In this document: positions 37,638 through 46,752 of the stretch, in pieces
Numbering within the stretch: position 1 is the stretch's first letter
How the letters are laid out: each line of letters opens with the position of its first letter
Assembly: GCF_000472525.1 (NCBI RefSeq)
Contig: NZ_AWZT01000001.1
Location: 626,045-690,044 of the forward strand
DNA: 64,000 bases
Reading direction: 5' to 3'
DNA from: Paraburkholderia dilworthii
GTDB taxonomy: Bacteria > Pseudomonadota > Gammaproteobacteria > Burkholderiales > Burkholderiaceae
Position numbers and translations under genes: made by a program
Notes under the pieces: generated by a model
Told to the model about the DNA's origin: nothing
Database searches by the model: none
What the model saw: only the letters and a program-made list of their open reading frames with translations

Positions 37638-38789
37638 ATGCATTTACGCGTTGCGCTCAGGCCCGCGCTCGTCGCGATGATCGCGCTGTGCGGTCTATGC
37701 ATCCGCCCCGCATGTGCGCAGCCCGCGCTGCAGTCCGTCAGACACGCAGCGGCAAGCGAGGAACTGAACGTCGCAGCGATGCAGCGCGCCGTCGATAGGG
37801 CGAGCGAACCGGCGTCGCCCTGGAGCGGCCCGACCTCCGGGCCGGCCGCGGTGCCCGGCGCGACCATCGCGATCATCACCGAGGACTTGCGCAACGGCGG
37901 CGTGCTGGGCGTCGCGAAAGGCATCAACGAAGCCGCGAACGCTATTGGCTGGAGCACCAGGGTCTATGACGCGCGCGGAACCGCTGCGGGCCGCAGCAAG
38001 GCCGTGGCCGCCGCACTTGCCTTGAGCCCGGACGGCGCGATTCTCGTCGGCGTGGACGCGGGCGAGATGAAGTCCGACTTGCTGCCGTTCACCGCGCATA
38101 GGATCGCGCTCGTCGGCTGGCATGTCGGGCCGGTCGCGGGCGCGATGGCGAACAGTGTCGTTGCGATGAACGTGTCGACGAATCCGCTCGACGTTGCCCG
38201 CATTACGGCGATGGCCGCGGTGATTCAATCGGGCGCGCGTGCCGGCGTCGTGGTGTTTACCGACGGCAATTTCCAGATCGCCAAAGCGAAGACGGACACC
38301 ATGCTCGAAGTGATCCGCGCGTGCCGCGATTGCCGGCTGCTCGCTGTGCGCGACGTGGCAATCTCGAAGAGCGCGGAGCAGATGCCCGCTGTCACCGACG
38401 AACTGCTCGCGAAATACGGTAAGACCTGGAACTACGCGCTCGCGATCAACGACCTCTATTTCGACTACGCCGCGCCCGCGCTGACGCGCGCCGGCAACAT
38501 GAGCCGCGGCCTGAGCATGCTATCCGCCGGCGACGGAAGCGCGGCCGCGTTTCTGCGCATCCAGGCGGAGACATTCCAGACCGGCACGGTCGCGGAGCCG
38601 CTGAATTTCCAGGGCTGGCAACTGGTCGACGAATTGAATCGCCTGCTTGCGCATCAGCAGGTGACGGGCTATGTGTCGCCCGTTCATCTGGTGACGGCGG
38701 CAAACATCAGGTTCGATGGCGGATTGCAGGGGCAATACGATCCTGGCAACGGCTATCGCGACATTTATCGCGGCATCTGGAAGCGATAA
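37638..38789 (+). CDS. Periplasmic sugar-type binding protein
   Basis: 383 residues with a Sec signal peptide (residues 1-27, cleavage after ACA). The mature part is a type I periplasmic binding protein (Peripla_BP_4-like): GATIAIITEDLRNGGVLGV near residue 74, a repeated ALALSPDGAILVGVD segment, and a late SLMLSAGDG hinge-type region. No ABC permease or ATPase gene follows. Instead a membrane histidine kinase starts 31 bases later. This is the TorT/TorS-like or LuxP/LuxQ-like arrangement in which the binding protein presents its ligand to the kinase. The ligand is unknown; sugars or autoinducers are family options. Confidence 0.85.
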   Translation: MHLRVALRPALVAMIALCGLCIRPACAQPALQSVRHAAASEELNVAAMQRAVDRASEPASPWSGPTSGPAAVPGATIAIITEDLRNGGVLGVAKGINEAANAIGWSTRVYDARGTAAGRSKAVAAALALSPDGAILVGVDAGEMKSDLLPFTAHRIALVGWHVGPVAGAMANSVVAMNVSTNPLDVARITAMAAVIQSGARAGVVVFTDGNFQIAKAKTDTMLEVIRACRDCRLLAVRDVAISKSAEQMPAVTDELLAKYGKTWNYALAINDLYFDYAAPALTRAGNMSRGLSMLSAGDGSAAAFLRIQAETFQTGTVAEPLNFQGWQLVDELNRLLAHQQVTGYVSPVHLVTAANIRFDGGLQGQYDPGNGYRDIYRGIWKR

Positions 38790-38820
38790 CCGCAATGGCG
38801 AACGCAGCGGGAGCCGGCGC

Positions 38821-40596
38821 ATGCGATTAGCGTCAACACGCCTGAAGCTATTGCCGCACTCGTTGCGCTGGCAATTCACGCTGGCCACGGTCGTGCTCAC
38901 GCTGCTGATCGCGACGAGCGGGCTGACCGCGGTCTACACGCTGCGTGTGGCGACGAACGAGACGCGCGCGCTCGCCACCGACGAGCTCATGCGCATGCAG
39001 GCCGCCGACACGCTGGTGAAGCACACGTTGCTAATCGAGCGCGAATCGTCGCGGCTCGCCAGCGCCGGGTCACTGGATGCGATGCGCGCGAACTATGCGG
39101 ACATCCTCAGGCAACTCGAGACCTTCGACCGTCTGTCGGACCGTCTTGCCGCTGCCAACGACGACGTCAGCGTGCTCGACCTGCATCAGGCAAGCCAGCT
39201 ATTTCGCAACACGGTGAATGTCGTCGCGCAGTTGCGTGAAAGCGATTTGCGCGCGGCGGCGGCGCACGCTTCGAACCCCGCACGCGAGCAGACAGGTACT
39301 GCGCGAGCCGATGTGAGGCCCGATGTGCAAGCCATCGCGCCGCGCGATACGTTCAGCGAGGGCCTGCGTCAGCAGGCGAGCGCGATGGTGGCGTCGGCGC
39401 AGTTGCAATCGGATCGCTGTACGCAGGAGTTTCAGCAGGCAGTGCAGCGTCTCGCGAATACGTCCGCGAGAAACGAACGCTGGATTACGGGGCTCGTTGC
39501 AGTGAGTCTGCTGTTCGCATGGCTCGTCGCCCATGCGTTTCTCGGCAAGAATGTATTGGCCCGGCTCCAGGTGGTCAGCAGCAATCTGCGGCGCGGCGAC
39601 TCGCTGGAAGGGCACGACGACGCTACGCGCATCGTCAACGGCCGCGACGAGATCGGCGAAATGGCGCGCGCAGTCGAGCAGTTCCACGACGACAGGCGCC
39701 AGCTTGCACGCGCGTATGCCGCGCTGCGCGAAGAAAAGCTGCGGCAGGAAGCGCTGATCAACGAGCTTGCGCAAGCGCATAGCCAGTTGTTGCAGTCGGA
39801 GAAACTCGCGTCGATTGGACAGCTCGCCGCGGGCGTCGCGCATGAGATCAACAATCCGGTCGGCTTTGTGAATGCCAACCTCGGCACGCTGCAACGCTAT
39901 GTGGCGGACCTGCTGACCGCGCTGGCCGCTTACGAACGCAGCGAGGCCGAGTTGATCGCCGAGTCGCGGGCCGCGCTCGCCGAACTCAAGCGCGAAATCG
40001 ACATCGACTATCTTCGTGCCGATATCCCGGCGCTGCTGTCGGAGTCCGTCGAGGGTTTGCAGCGGGTCAAGCGCATCGTGCAGGGCCTGAAGGACTTCTC
40101 TCACGTCGACAAAGCGGAGAAGCAGTGGGCCAACCTGGAGAGCAATCTCGATACGACCATCGACATCGTCTGGAACGAGTTGAAGTACAAGGTCGAGTTA
40201 AAGCGCGAGTTCGGCGCGATTCCCGAACTCGAATGCATTCCGTCGCAACTCAATCAGGTCTTCATGAACCTGCTGATGAACGCGGCGCAAGCCATCGAGG
40301 GACGCGGGCATATCACCGTGCGAACGGGGCACGACGAAAGCAGCGTATGGGTCGAGGTGGAAGACACGGGACAGGGCATCAAGCCGGAACATCGCGACCG
40401 GATCTTCGATCCGTTCTTTACGACCAAACCCGTTGGGACCGGCACAGGGCTTGGCTTGTCGATATCGTATGGCATCGTCAGGAAGCAGGGCGGACGCATC
40501 GACGTGCATTCCGAAGTCGGGCACGGCTCGACGTTCAGGGTCGTCCTTCCGAAGACGCCTGAAGATGAGTTAATGGCGGGCAGCGTGCGGTCATAA
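38821..40596 (+). CDS. Membrane histidine kinase paired with binding protein
   Basis: 591 residues. Transmembrane helices lie at about 19-41 and 221-241, with a periplasmic helical domain of about 180 residues between them. A HAMP-like segment (about 242-300) leads to a coiled coil. The H-box is [12 protein letters not shown] (His341); the HATPase domain shows NLLMNAAQAI, DTGQGIKPEH and GTGLGLSISYG. It is a paralogue of the soluble kinase at 35840 and the two share the whole H-box segment. There is no receiver of its own, so the CheY-like and HD-GYP-like regulators across the divergent region are its probable targets. GGGAG nine bases upstream supports the ATG. Confidence 0.9.
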   Translation: MRLASTRLKLLPHSLRWQFTLATVVLTLLIATSGLTAVYTLRVATNETRALATDELMRMQAADTLVKHTLLIERESSRLASAGSLDAMRANYADILRQLETFDRLSDRLAAANDDVSVLDLHQASQLFRNTVNVVAQLRESDLRAAAAHASNPAREQTGTARADVRPDVQAIAPRDTFSEGLRQQASAMVASAQLQSDRCTQEFQQAVQRLANTSARNERWITGLVAVSLLFAWLVAHAFLGKNVLARLQVVSSNLRRGDSLEGHDDATRIVNGRDEIGEMARAVEQFHDDRRQLARAYAALREEKLRQEALINELAQAHSQLLQSEKLASIGQLAAGVAHEINNPVGFVNANLGTLQRYVADLLTALAAYERSEAELIAESRAALAELKREIDIDYLRADIPALLSESVEGLQRVKRIVQGLKDFSHVDKAEKQWANLESNLDTTIDIVWNELKYKVELKREFGAIPELECIPSQLNQVFMNLLMNAAQAIEGRGHITVRTGHDESSVWVEVEDTGQGIKPEHRDRIFDPFFTTKPVGTGTGLGLSISYGIVRKQGGRIDVHSEVGHGSTFRVVLPKTPEDELMAGSVRS

Positions 40597-40607
40597 CTCT
40601 TCGGCAA

Positions 40608-40647
40608 AAGCACAAGCACAAGCACAAGCGGAGGCGGAGGCGGAGGC
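40608..40647. repeat. Two adjoining 6-bp microsatellites
   Basis: Three and a half copies of AAGCAC (40608-40629) run directly into three copies of GGAGGC (40630-40647), 12 bases after the kinase stop codon. This is a slippage-prone tract. Length change would not alter the kinase, which ends before it. Confidence 0.8.
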
Positions 40648-40712
40648 GAACGCGCAATGCAGCCGCCAAAGCGGCGCGCAAAATTTTGCTGGTGCGGCAC
40701 GCCAAAACAAAC

Positions 40713-40728
40713 TATGATGGTCGTCATA
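40713..40728. promoter_or_regulatory. Probable TetR operator upstream of tetR
   Basis: TATGATGGTCGTCATA, an imperfect 16-bp palindrome, 24 bases before the tetR start. Its core matches the palindrome at 41381, so both are probably bound by the TetR product, giving autoregulation. Confidence 0.7.
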
Positions 40729-40751
40729 TTAACGATGCCGTCACTGCTGTC

Positions 40752-41333
40752 ATGACCCGAACCGCGCCCCGCCGCAAGGAAGCCACTCACGAACGCATCG
40801 TGCAGGCCGCGGCGCGCGCCATACGGCGCAGTGGCTACAGCGGCACTGGCGTCGCGGACATCATGAAAGAGGCCGGGCTCACGCACGGCGGCTTTTACGC
40901 ACACTTCGAGTCGCGCGAGGCGATGCTCGCGGAGGCCGCGGACCGCGCCGGCGCGGAATCGGTCGCGCTGTCGGCGAAGATCGCCGCCGCAGCGGCGCCC
41001 GAGCAGGCATTGCAGGCGCTGATGCAGGCGTACTTGTCGGACGAACATCTGCAAAATCCCGAACTAGGCTGCCCGATGGCGGCGCTCGGTTCCGAGATGC
41101 CTCGCCAGGCGCCCGAAGTGCGGCGCGCGGCCACCCGTCGAATCAAGGAGATGATCGATCTCGTGGCCCGCCAGGCGCCCGACTGGGGGCAGCCGGGCGC
41201 GCATGAGCGGGCGCTCGTCAGCGTCGCCGCGATGGTCGGCACGTTGGTACTCGCGCGCGCCGTCGACGATCCGAAGCTGTGCAATGCGCTGCGCACGGCG
41301 GCCCTTTCGCATTTCACTCCGTCGAACGACTGA
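40752..41333 (+). CDS. TetR/AcrR-family regulator
   Basis: 193 residues. The N-terminal helix-turn-helix is typical (RIVQAAARAIRRSGYSGTGVADIMKEAGLTHGGFYAHF region, about residues 14-50). The C-terminal ligand domain includes NPELGCPMAALGSEM, a segment shared with a TetR subgroup linked to oxidoreductase genes. It should repress transcription until an electrophile or other ligand binds. The ATG at 40752 begins the DNA-binding part. Palindromes at 40713 and 41381 flank the gene, and an SDR-MDR oxidoreductase pair follows. Confidence 0.9.
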   Translation: MTRTAPRRKEATHERIVQAAARAIRRSGYSGTGVADIMKEAGLTHGGFYAHFESREAMLAEAADRAGAESVALSAKIAAAAAPEQALQALMQAYLSDEHLQNPELGCPMAALGSEMPRQAPEVRRAATRRIKEMIDLVARQAPDWGQPGAHERALVSVAAMVGTLVLARAVDDPKLCNALRTAALSHFTPSND

Positions 41334-41380
41334 ACACGTCGCGAGGCCTTGACACGACGCCGTGTTGTTCGTCTTTAAAT

Positions 41381-41394
41381 ATGATGATCATCAT
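41381..41394. promoter_or_regulatory. Perfect 14-bp palindrome before the SDR gene
   Basis: ATGATGATCATCAT is a perfect palindrome 137 bases before the SDR start, next to a T-run. It shares the TATGATGNTCNTCAT form with the site at 40713, so it is the likely operator for the SDR-MDR operon. Confidence 0.7.
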
Positions 41395-41530
41395 TTTTTG
41401 ATGTTTATCGTAGCTGCACACCGGTAGGCGCAGTCGCGGCCGTGCCGTTGCGCCCGTTGAACCCATGCATCGCCGGCGAACGCCGTCCGTTGAACCACAC
41501 CACGCAATCGCACGCAAAAGGAAGGACATC

Positions 41531-42373
41531 ATGAAGAACAGAACGGCGCTCGTCACAGGCGCTTCGTCGGGCATCGGCGAAGCGACGGCCATCCGGCTCG
41601 CGGCTGCGGGCTACAAGGTGTACGGCACCAGCAGGCGCGCAGCGAGCGGCGCACAAAGGCCGTTTGAGATGCTGCCGCTCGACGTCACGAGCGAGGAGTC
41701 AGTCGAAGCCGCCGTGAAGGAAGTGTTGCGCCGCGAGGGGCGGCTCGATCTGCTCGTGAACAACGCCGGCTTCGGCGTCGCGCCCGCCGGCGCGGAGGAA
41801 AGCTCGCTCGACCAGGCGCGCGCCATCTTCGATACGAATTTTTTCGGGCTTGTCCGGATGACGCGCGCGGTGGTGCCGCATATGCGGCGTCAGGGCGGTG
41901 GGCGCATCATCAATATCGGCTCGGTGCTCGGCTTCCTGCCGATGCCCTACGGCGCGCTTTACGCGGCGACGAAGCACGCGGTCGAAGGCTATTCCGAATC
42001 GCTCGACCACGAACTGCGCACGCGAGGCATTCGCGTGTCGGTCATCGAGCCGGCCTATACGAAGACCGGGTTCGACGCGAATTTTCTCGAAGCCGACGCG
42101 AAGCTCGACGAGTACCGCGATGTGCGCGCGGCCTTGACGGCAACCATGAAGGCCGTCATGGCGAGCGCGGATGCACCCGCTGTCGTCGCAGAAGTGGTAC
42201 TGAAGGCAGCCAGCGCGGCTCGCCCAAAACTGCGTTACACCGCCGGCGGACTCGCGAACCGCTTGCGCCTGTTGCGCCGATTTGCGCCCGCGCATCTCAT
42301 GGACGCAGGCATACGTAAAGACCTGCGGCTCGACGTTGTTGATGCGACGATATCTCCCTCGTTTCAAAAGTAA
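41531..42373 (+). CDS. SDR-family oxidoreductase (TetR target)
   Basis: 280 residues, a classical short-chain dehydrogenase: TGASSGIG (NADP/NAD site), NNAGFGVA, a Ser in INIGSVLG and catalytic Tyr-Lys in YAATKHAVEGYSE. It is of the type annotated as oxidoreductase or ketoreductase acting on unknown carbonyls. The ATG at 41531 has AAGGAAGGA five to six bases upstream. The gene lies between tetR and an MDR-family gene whose start is 43 bases after this stop, and a palindrome like the tetR operator precedes it. Confidence 0.9.
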   Translation: MKNRTALVTGASSGIGEATAIRLAAAGYKVYGTSRRAASGAQRPFEMLPLDVTSEESVEAAVKEVLRREGRLDLLVNNAGFGVAPAGAEESSLDQARAIFDTNFFGLVRMTRAVVPHMRRQGGGRIINIGSVLGFLPMPYGALYAATKHAVEGYSESLDHELRTRGIRVSVIEPAYTKTGFDANFLEADAKLDEYRDVRAALTATMKAVMASADAPAVVAEVVLKAASAARPKLRYTAGGLANRLRLLRRFAPAHLMDAGIRKDLRLDVVDATISPSFQK

Positions 42374-42415
42374 TTGCATAGCAGGATGTCTACGAACCAG
42401 GGAGCAGGAAATATC

Positions 42416-43435
42416 ATGAAGGCATTCATCGTCGATCGGTATGGACGCAATGGACACGGACGCAATCCGGCGGCGTTGCGGTTCGGCGAAATGCCTGAGC
42501 CGGAACTTCGGGACAACGACGTGCTCGTGCAGGTCCACGCCGCGGGTGTCAACGCGCTCGACGCAAAGATCAGGAACGGCGAGTTCAAACTGATCTTGCC
42601 TTATCGCCTGCCGCTTGTCCTTGGCAACGACGTGGCCGGGGTCGTGGTGCGCGTCGGGCCCGGCGTGCGGTCGTTCAAACCGGGCGACGAGATCTATGCC
42701 CGGCCGCATCAGGACAGGATCGGCAGTTTCGCGGAACTGATCGCGATGAACGAGAGCGACGTCGCTATCAAACCGAACAAACTCAGCATGGAAGAAGCGG
42801 CGTCCATCCCGCTCGTCGGCTTGACGGCATGGCAGGCGTTAATCGAAAGAGCGCAGCTGAAGAAAGGGCAGAAAGTTTTTATCCACGCGGGTTCAGGCGG
42901 AGTGGGAACGTTTGCAATTCAACTGGCGAAGTACTTTGGAGCTTTCGTTGCGACTACAACGAGCACGCCGAACGTGGAATGGGTGAAGCGGCTCGGCGCG
43001 GACGTTGTGATCGACTACACGAAAGAGAACTTCGAAGAAGTTCTGCACGACTACGATGTCGTACTGAACAGCCTCGGTAGCGATGCGCTCGCGAAATCCG
43101 TGCGGGTACTCAAGCGCGGCGGGAAGCTCATCTCGATCTCGGGCCCGCCCGATTCTGCCTTTGCGAAAGACATCGGCGCGAATCCTTTTCTCGCGTTCGT
43201 CATGCGCTTGCTGAGCTTTCGAATCCGACGACAGGCGCGACGCCGGGGCATCGACTATTCGTTCCTGTTCATGCGGGCGGACGGCGAGCAATTGCGCAAG
43301 GTCACCGCGCTTATCGATGCCGGCGCAATTCGTCCGGTCGTGGAGCGCGTTTTTCCCTTCGAATCGACTAACGACGCTTTAGCCTACGTCGAAAAAGGAC
43401 GCGCGCGAGGCAAGGTCGTCATCAAGCTCAGATAG
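42416..43435 (+). CDS. MDR-family NADPH:quinone/enone reductase
   Basis: 339 residues of the medium-chain dehydrogenase/reductase superfamily, without zinc-binding cysteines, so of the quinone-oxidoreductase type. HAAGVNALDAKIRNG, GNDVAGVV, and the cofactor motif HAGSGGVGTFAIQLAKY are present, with a KPGD-like loop (SFKPGDEIYA). Such enzymes reduce quinones or unsaturated carbonyls with NADPH. AGGAAA seven bases upstream supports the ATG at 42416. It probably shares the tetR-controlled transcript with the SDR gene. Its last 8 bases overlap the end of the convergent GH13 gene. Confidence 0.9.
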   Translation: MKAFIVDRYGRNGHGRNPAALRFGEMPEPELRDNDVLVQVHAAGVNALDAKIRNGEFKLILPYRLPLVLGNDVAGVVVRVGPGVRSFKPGDEIYARPHQDRIGSFAELIAMNESDVAIKPNKLSMEEAASIPLVGLTAWQALIERAQLKKGQKVFIHAGSGGVGTFAIQLAKYFGAFVATTTSTPNVEWVKRLGADVVIDYTKENFEEVLHDYDVVLNSLGSDALAKSVRVLKRGGKLISISGPPDSAFAKDIGANPFLAFVMRLLSFRIRRQARRRGIDYSFLFMRADGEQLRKVTALIDAGAIRPVVERVFPFESTNDALAYVEKGRARGKVVIKLR

Positions 43436-45002
43436 ACGCGATCAGTGCCTCGGCACCCGCAAGACGATTCGTGCCTTCCACGAGCGCCTGTCCGGCGCGT
43501 CCACCAGGTGTCGACAACAGCACCACGCCCCCGCGCGAGCGCACGACGGCATCGGTAGCGCCCATGTTCAGCGCGATGAATAAGCGCTGACCGCGGTAAT
43601 GCCGCTCATAAGTCAGCACGTCGCCATACGCGGCGACGTTTTCAATCGAGCCCCGCACGAGCGCCGCGTTGCTGCGCCGCAACCTGAGCAGTTGCCGGTA
43701 AAGCGACAACATGCTCGACGCGTCGCTGTCCTGGGCGCGCACGCTCGTGCCCGTGGCGATCGGTAACCATGACTTGCCGTTTGTAAAACCGGCACCCGGC
43801 AGCGATCCATCCCATTGCATCGGCGTGCGCTCCGGATCGCGTCCCTGGCCGATGCCCGGCTGCCGGATTTCCGCTGGATCCTGCACCTGATCGGGCGGAA
43901 TCACACCGTCCGTCATGCCGATTTCATCGCCGTAATAAAGCGTTGGCGTGCCGCGCAGCGTCAGCAGCAACACGGCGGCCACGCGTGCCTGCTCGGTGCC
44001 CACGCGCGATGCGACACGCGGATTGTCGTGATTGCCGAGCACCCAGTTAGGCCATGCGTGTTCGGGCAGCGCGCTGTCGTAATCGCGGATCATCCCCGCG
44101 AACACGCCTGCGTTCCATGCCGCGTTGAGCAACTGGAAATTGAACGGCATGTCGGCGCCATCGCCGTTCGCGCCGTAGTACCTGACCAATTGCGGCACCG
44201 GCAAATAAATCTCGCCGATCAATACGCGCTTGCCGTACTCGTCGAGCGTGGCGCGCATGGAGCGCACGATCTCGTGCACTTCGGGCTGGTCCTCGGTATA
44301 GGTCTGCAATAGCCGGTGATGGTCCGGCTGACCCGGCTCATACGCGGGATTGGGCAGGTTGTCGCGGAACTGCGCGTCCTTGATCAGCAGCCACAGCACG
44401 TCGACCCGAAAACCGTCCACTCCGCGATCCAGCCAGAAGCGCAATACGCTGTCCATCGCGCGGCGCACTTGCGGATTGCGCCAGTTCAGGTCCGGCTGCT
44501 CGCGCAGGAACGCGTGATAGTAGTACTGACCGGTACGCGCGTCCCATTCCCACGCTGAGCCGCCCATGCGGCTTAGCCAGTTGTTCGGCGGGCCGCCATC
44601 GGGCGCGGGATCGCGCCACAGATACCAGTCGCGCTTCGGATTCTCGCGTGACGAGCGGCTTTCCTCGAACCACGGATGCCTGTCCGACGAATGGTTCGGC
44701 ACGAAATCGAGCAGCACCTTGAGGCCCAGTTCGTGGGCCCGGTCCACGAATTGCTTGAAGTCGGCGAGAGTGCCGAACATCGGGTCGACATCGCAGTAGT
44801 CGGCGACGTCGTAGCCGAAGTCCTTCATGGGCGACGGGTAGATCGGGGAAACCCAGACTGCATCGACGCCCAGCTCGGCGAGATACGCAAGGCGCGAGGT
44901 GATGCCCGCGAGATCGCCGATGCCATCGCCGTTGCTGTCCTGAAACGAGCGCGGATAGATCTGGTAGATCACGCCGCGTTGCCACCACGCCAGTTCCGAC
45001 AT
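43428..45002 (-). CDS. GH13 alpha-glucosidase-type enzyme
   Basis: 524 residues, a GH13 barrel without extra domains. Catalytic residues are in DGFRVDVLW (Asp nucleophile), LIGEIYLP (Glu acid) and LGNHDNPR (Asp). The opening WWQRGVIYQIYPRSFQDSNG is typical of oligo-1,6-glucosidase/alpha-glucosidase enzymes acting on short glucosides in the cytoplasm. The minus-strand frame is open to 46280, but that part is antisense to the next GH13 gene and unrelated; AGAGGAA seven bases before the ATG at 45002 fixes the start. Divergent from the next gene across fewer than 50 bases. Confidence 0.9.
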   Translation of the reverse strand: MSELAWWQRGVIYQIYPRSFQDSNGDGIGDLAGITSRLAYLAELGVDAVWVSPIYPSPMKDFGYDVADYCDVDPMFGTLADFKQFVDRAHELGLKVLLDFVPNHSSDRHPWFEESRSSRENPKRDWYLWRDPAPDGGPPNNWLSRMGGSAWEWDARTGQYYYHAFLREQPDLNWRNPQVRRAMDSVLRFWLDRGVDGFRVDVLWLLIKDAQFRDNLPNPAYEPGQPDHHRLLQTYTEDQPEVHEIVRSMRATLDEYGKRVLIGEIYLPVPQLVRYYGANGDGADMPFNFQLLNAAWNAGVFAGMIRDYDSALPEHAWPNWVLGNHDNPRVASRVGTEQARVAAVLLLTLRGTPTLYYGDEIGMTDGVIPPDQVQDPAEIRQPGIGQGRDPERTPMQWDGSLPGAGFTNGKSWLPIATGTSVRAQDSDASSMLSLYRQLLRLRRSNAALVRGSIENVAAYGDVLTYERHYRGQRLFIALNMGATDAVVRSRGGVVLLSTPGGRAGQALVEGTNRLAGAEALIASI

Positions 45003-45050
45003 TGCAATTCCTCTTAACGATCGATTGTTTTGGCGCCACGCACAGACCGC

Positions 45051-46715
45051 ATGCTCAACGATCTCTGGTACAAGAACGCCATCGTCTATTGCCTTTCGGT
45101 AGGCACTTTCATGGACGCGAATGGCGACGGTGTTGGCGACTTCAAGGGCCTTCTGCGCCGGCTCGATTACCTGCAAGGGCTCGGCGTAACGACGATCTGG
45201 CTGATGCCTTTCCAGCCCTCGCCGGGCCGCGACAATGGCTACGACATCTCGGACTACTACAACGTCGATCCGAAGTACGGCACGCTTGGCGACTTCTCCG
45301 AGTTCACGCACGCATGCGCCGAGCGCGGCTTGCGCGTGATGATCGACCTCGTGATCAATCACACGTCCGATCAGCATCCGTGGTTCAAGGAAGCACGCAG
45401 CGATCCAGGCTCGCAGTATCGCGACTGGTATGTCTGGTCCGACAGGCAGCCGCCGAATGCGAAAGACGGCGTGGTGTTTCCCGGCGTGCAGAAGTCGACA
45501 TGGACTTTCGACAAGCAGGCGAAGCGCTGGTACTTCCATCGCTTCTACGATTTCCAGCCTGATCTGAATACCGCGAATCCGTACGTGCGAGCCGAATTGC
45601 TGAAGATCATGGGCTTCTGGATCCAGCTTGGCGTGTCGGGCTTCCGTATGGACGCCGTGCCGTTCGTTATCGCGACGAAAGGTCCGAAGGTGCGCGAGCC
45701 GGTCGAGCAATACGACATGTTGCGGGATTTTCGCGAGTTTTTGCAGTGGCGTCAGGGCGACGCGATCATTCTGGCGGAAGCCAATGTGCTGCCCAACACC
45801 GACCTCGACTATTTCGGCGACGAAGGCGAACGCCTGCAGATGATGTTCAACTTCCAGCTTAACCAGAACACGTTCTACTCGCTTGCAACTGGCGATACCG
45901 CGCCGTTGAAAAAAGCGCTGACGGCGACGAGGCCGCGCCCGCCGACCGCGCAATGGGGCGTGTTCCTGCGCAATCACGATGAGCTCGATCTCGGCCGGCT
46001 CACACCCGAACAGCGCGCGGCCGTATTTGCCGCGTTTGCGCCCGAGCCCGACATGCAGCTTTACGAGCGTGGCATCCGCCGCAGGCTCGCGCCGATGCTC
46101 GCGGGCGACAGGCGCCGGCTGGAGCTCGCCTACAGCGTGATGCTGACCTTGCCCGGCACGCCGGTTTTCCGTTATGGCGACGAGATCGGCATGGGCGACG
46201 ACCTGCGTCTGCCCGAGCGCGAATGCGCGCGCACGCCGATGCAATGGTCGACAGAACCGCAAGGGGGCTTCACGAAGCACCCGAAGCCGCCGTGCCGGGT
46301 GATAACAGGGGGTGCGTACGGCTTCGAGCGTATCAACGTGGCGAACCAGCGGCGCGATCCGAATTCGTTTCTCAACTGGATGGAGCGCATGATCCGCATG
46401 CGCCGCGAAGTGCCGGAAATCAGCTGGGGCGACTTCGAAGTGCTGCGCACGTCGCGAAGCGACGTACTGGCGCTTCGTTTCGACTGGCGCAACAACTCGG
46501 TTCTATGCGTGCACAACTTCTGCGCCGAGGCCTGCACCGTGAAATTCCGCTCCGGCTGCGACGAACCTGGCCAGTACCGGCTCATCAATCTTCTTTCCGA
46601 CGATCACAGCGAAGAGAACGACGACGGCCGTCATGCGGTGGTACTCGAACCGTATGGCTACCGGTGGTATCGGGTCGGCGGGCTCGATTATCTGTTAAGG
46701 CGTAGCGACATCTAG
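45051..46715 (+). CDS. GH13 trehalose-synthase-like enzyme
   Basis: 554 residues of GH13, closest in wording to the trehalose synthase (TreS) group: [57 protein letters not shown]. Catalytic residues are in [10 protein letters not shown] (Asp), ILAEANVLP (Glu) and [10 protein letters not shown] (Asp). TreS interconverts maltose and trehalose; activity here is not certain. ATG 45051 is the first of the domain; a TTG at 45030 is also open. The space to the divergent gene is 27-48 bases, so both promoters must sit within the other gene or be shared. Confidence 0.88.
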   Translation: MLNDLWYKNAIVYCLSVGTFMDANGDGVGDFKGLLRRLDYLQGLGVTTIWLMPFQPSPGRDNGYDISDYYNVDPKYGTLGDFSEFTHACAERGLRVMIDLVINHTSDQHPWFKEARSDPGSQYRDWYVWSDRQPPNAKDGVVFPGVQKSTWTFDKQAKRWYFHRFYDFQPDLNTANPYVRAELLKIMGFWIQLGVSGFRMDAVPFVIATKGPKVREPVEQYDMLRDFREFLQWRQGDAIILAEANVLPNTDLDYFGDEGERLQMMFNFQLNQNTFYSLATGDTAPLKKALTATRPRPPTAQWGVFLRNHDELDLGRLTPEQRAAVFAAFAPEPDMQLYERGIRRRLAPMLAGDRRRLELAYSVMLTLPGTPVFRYGDEIGMGDDLRLPERECARTPMQWSTEPQGGFTKHPKPPCRVITGGAYGFERINVANQRRDPNSFLNWMERMIRMRREVPEISWGDFEVLRTSRSDVLALRFDWRNNSVLCVHNFCAEACTVKFRSGCDEPGQYRLINLLSDDHSEENDDGRHAVVLEPYGYRWYRVGGLDYLLRRSDI

Positions 46716-46752
46716 ACACAGTCACGGAACAACAAAATGCGAGGCGAATGAG

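Noticed and set aside
45003..46280. 950-residue minus-strand frame extending the GH13 gene
   Set aside because: The first 426 codons are antisense to the TreS-like gene and unrelated to GH13; the real start at 45002 has a good ribosome site.
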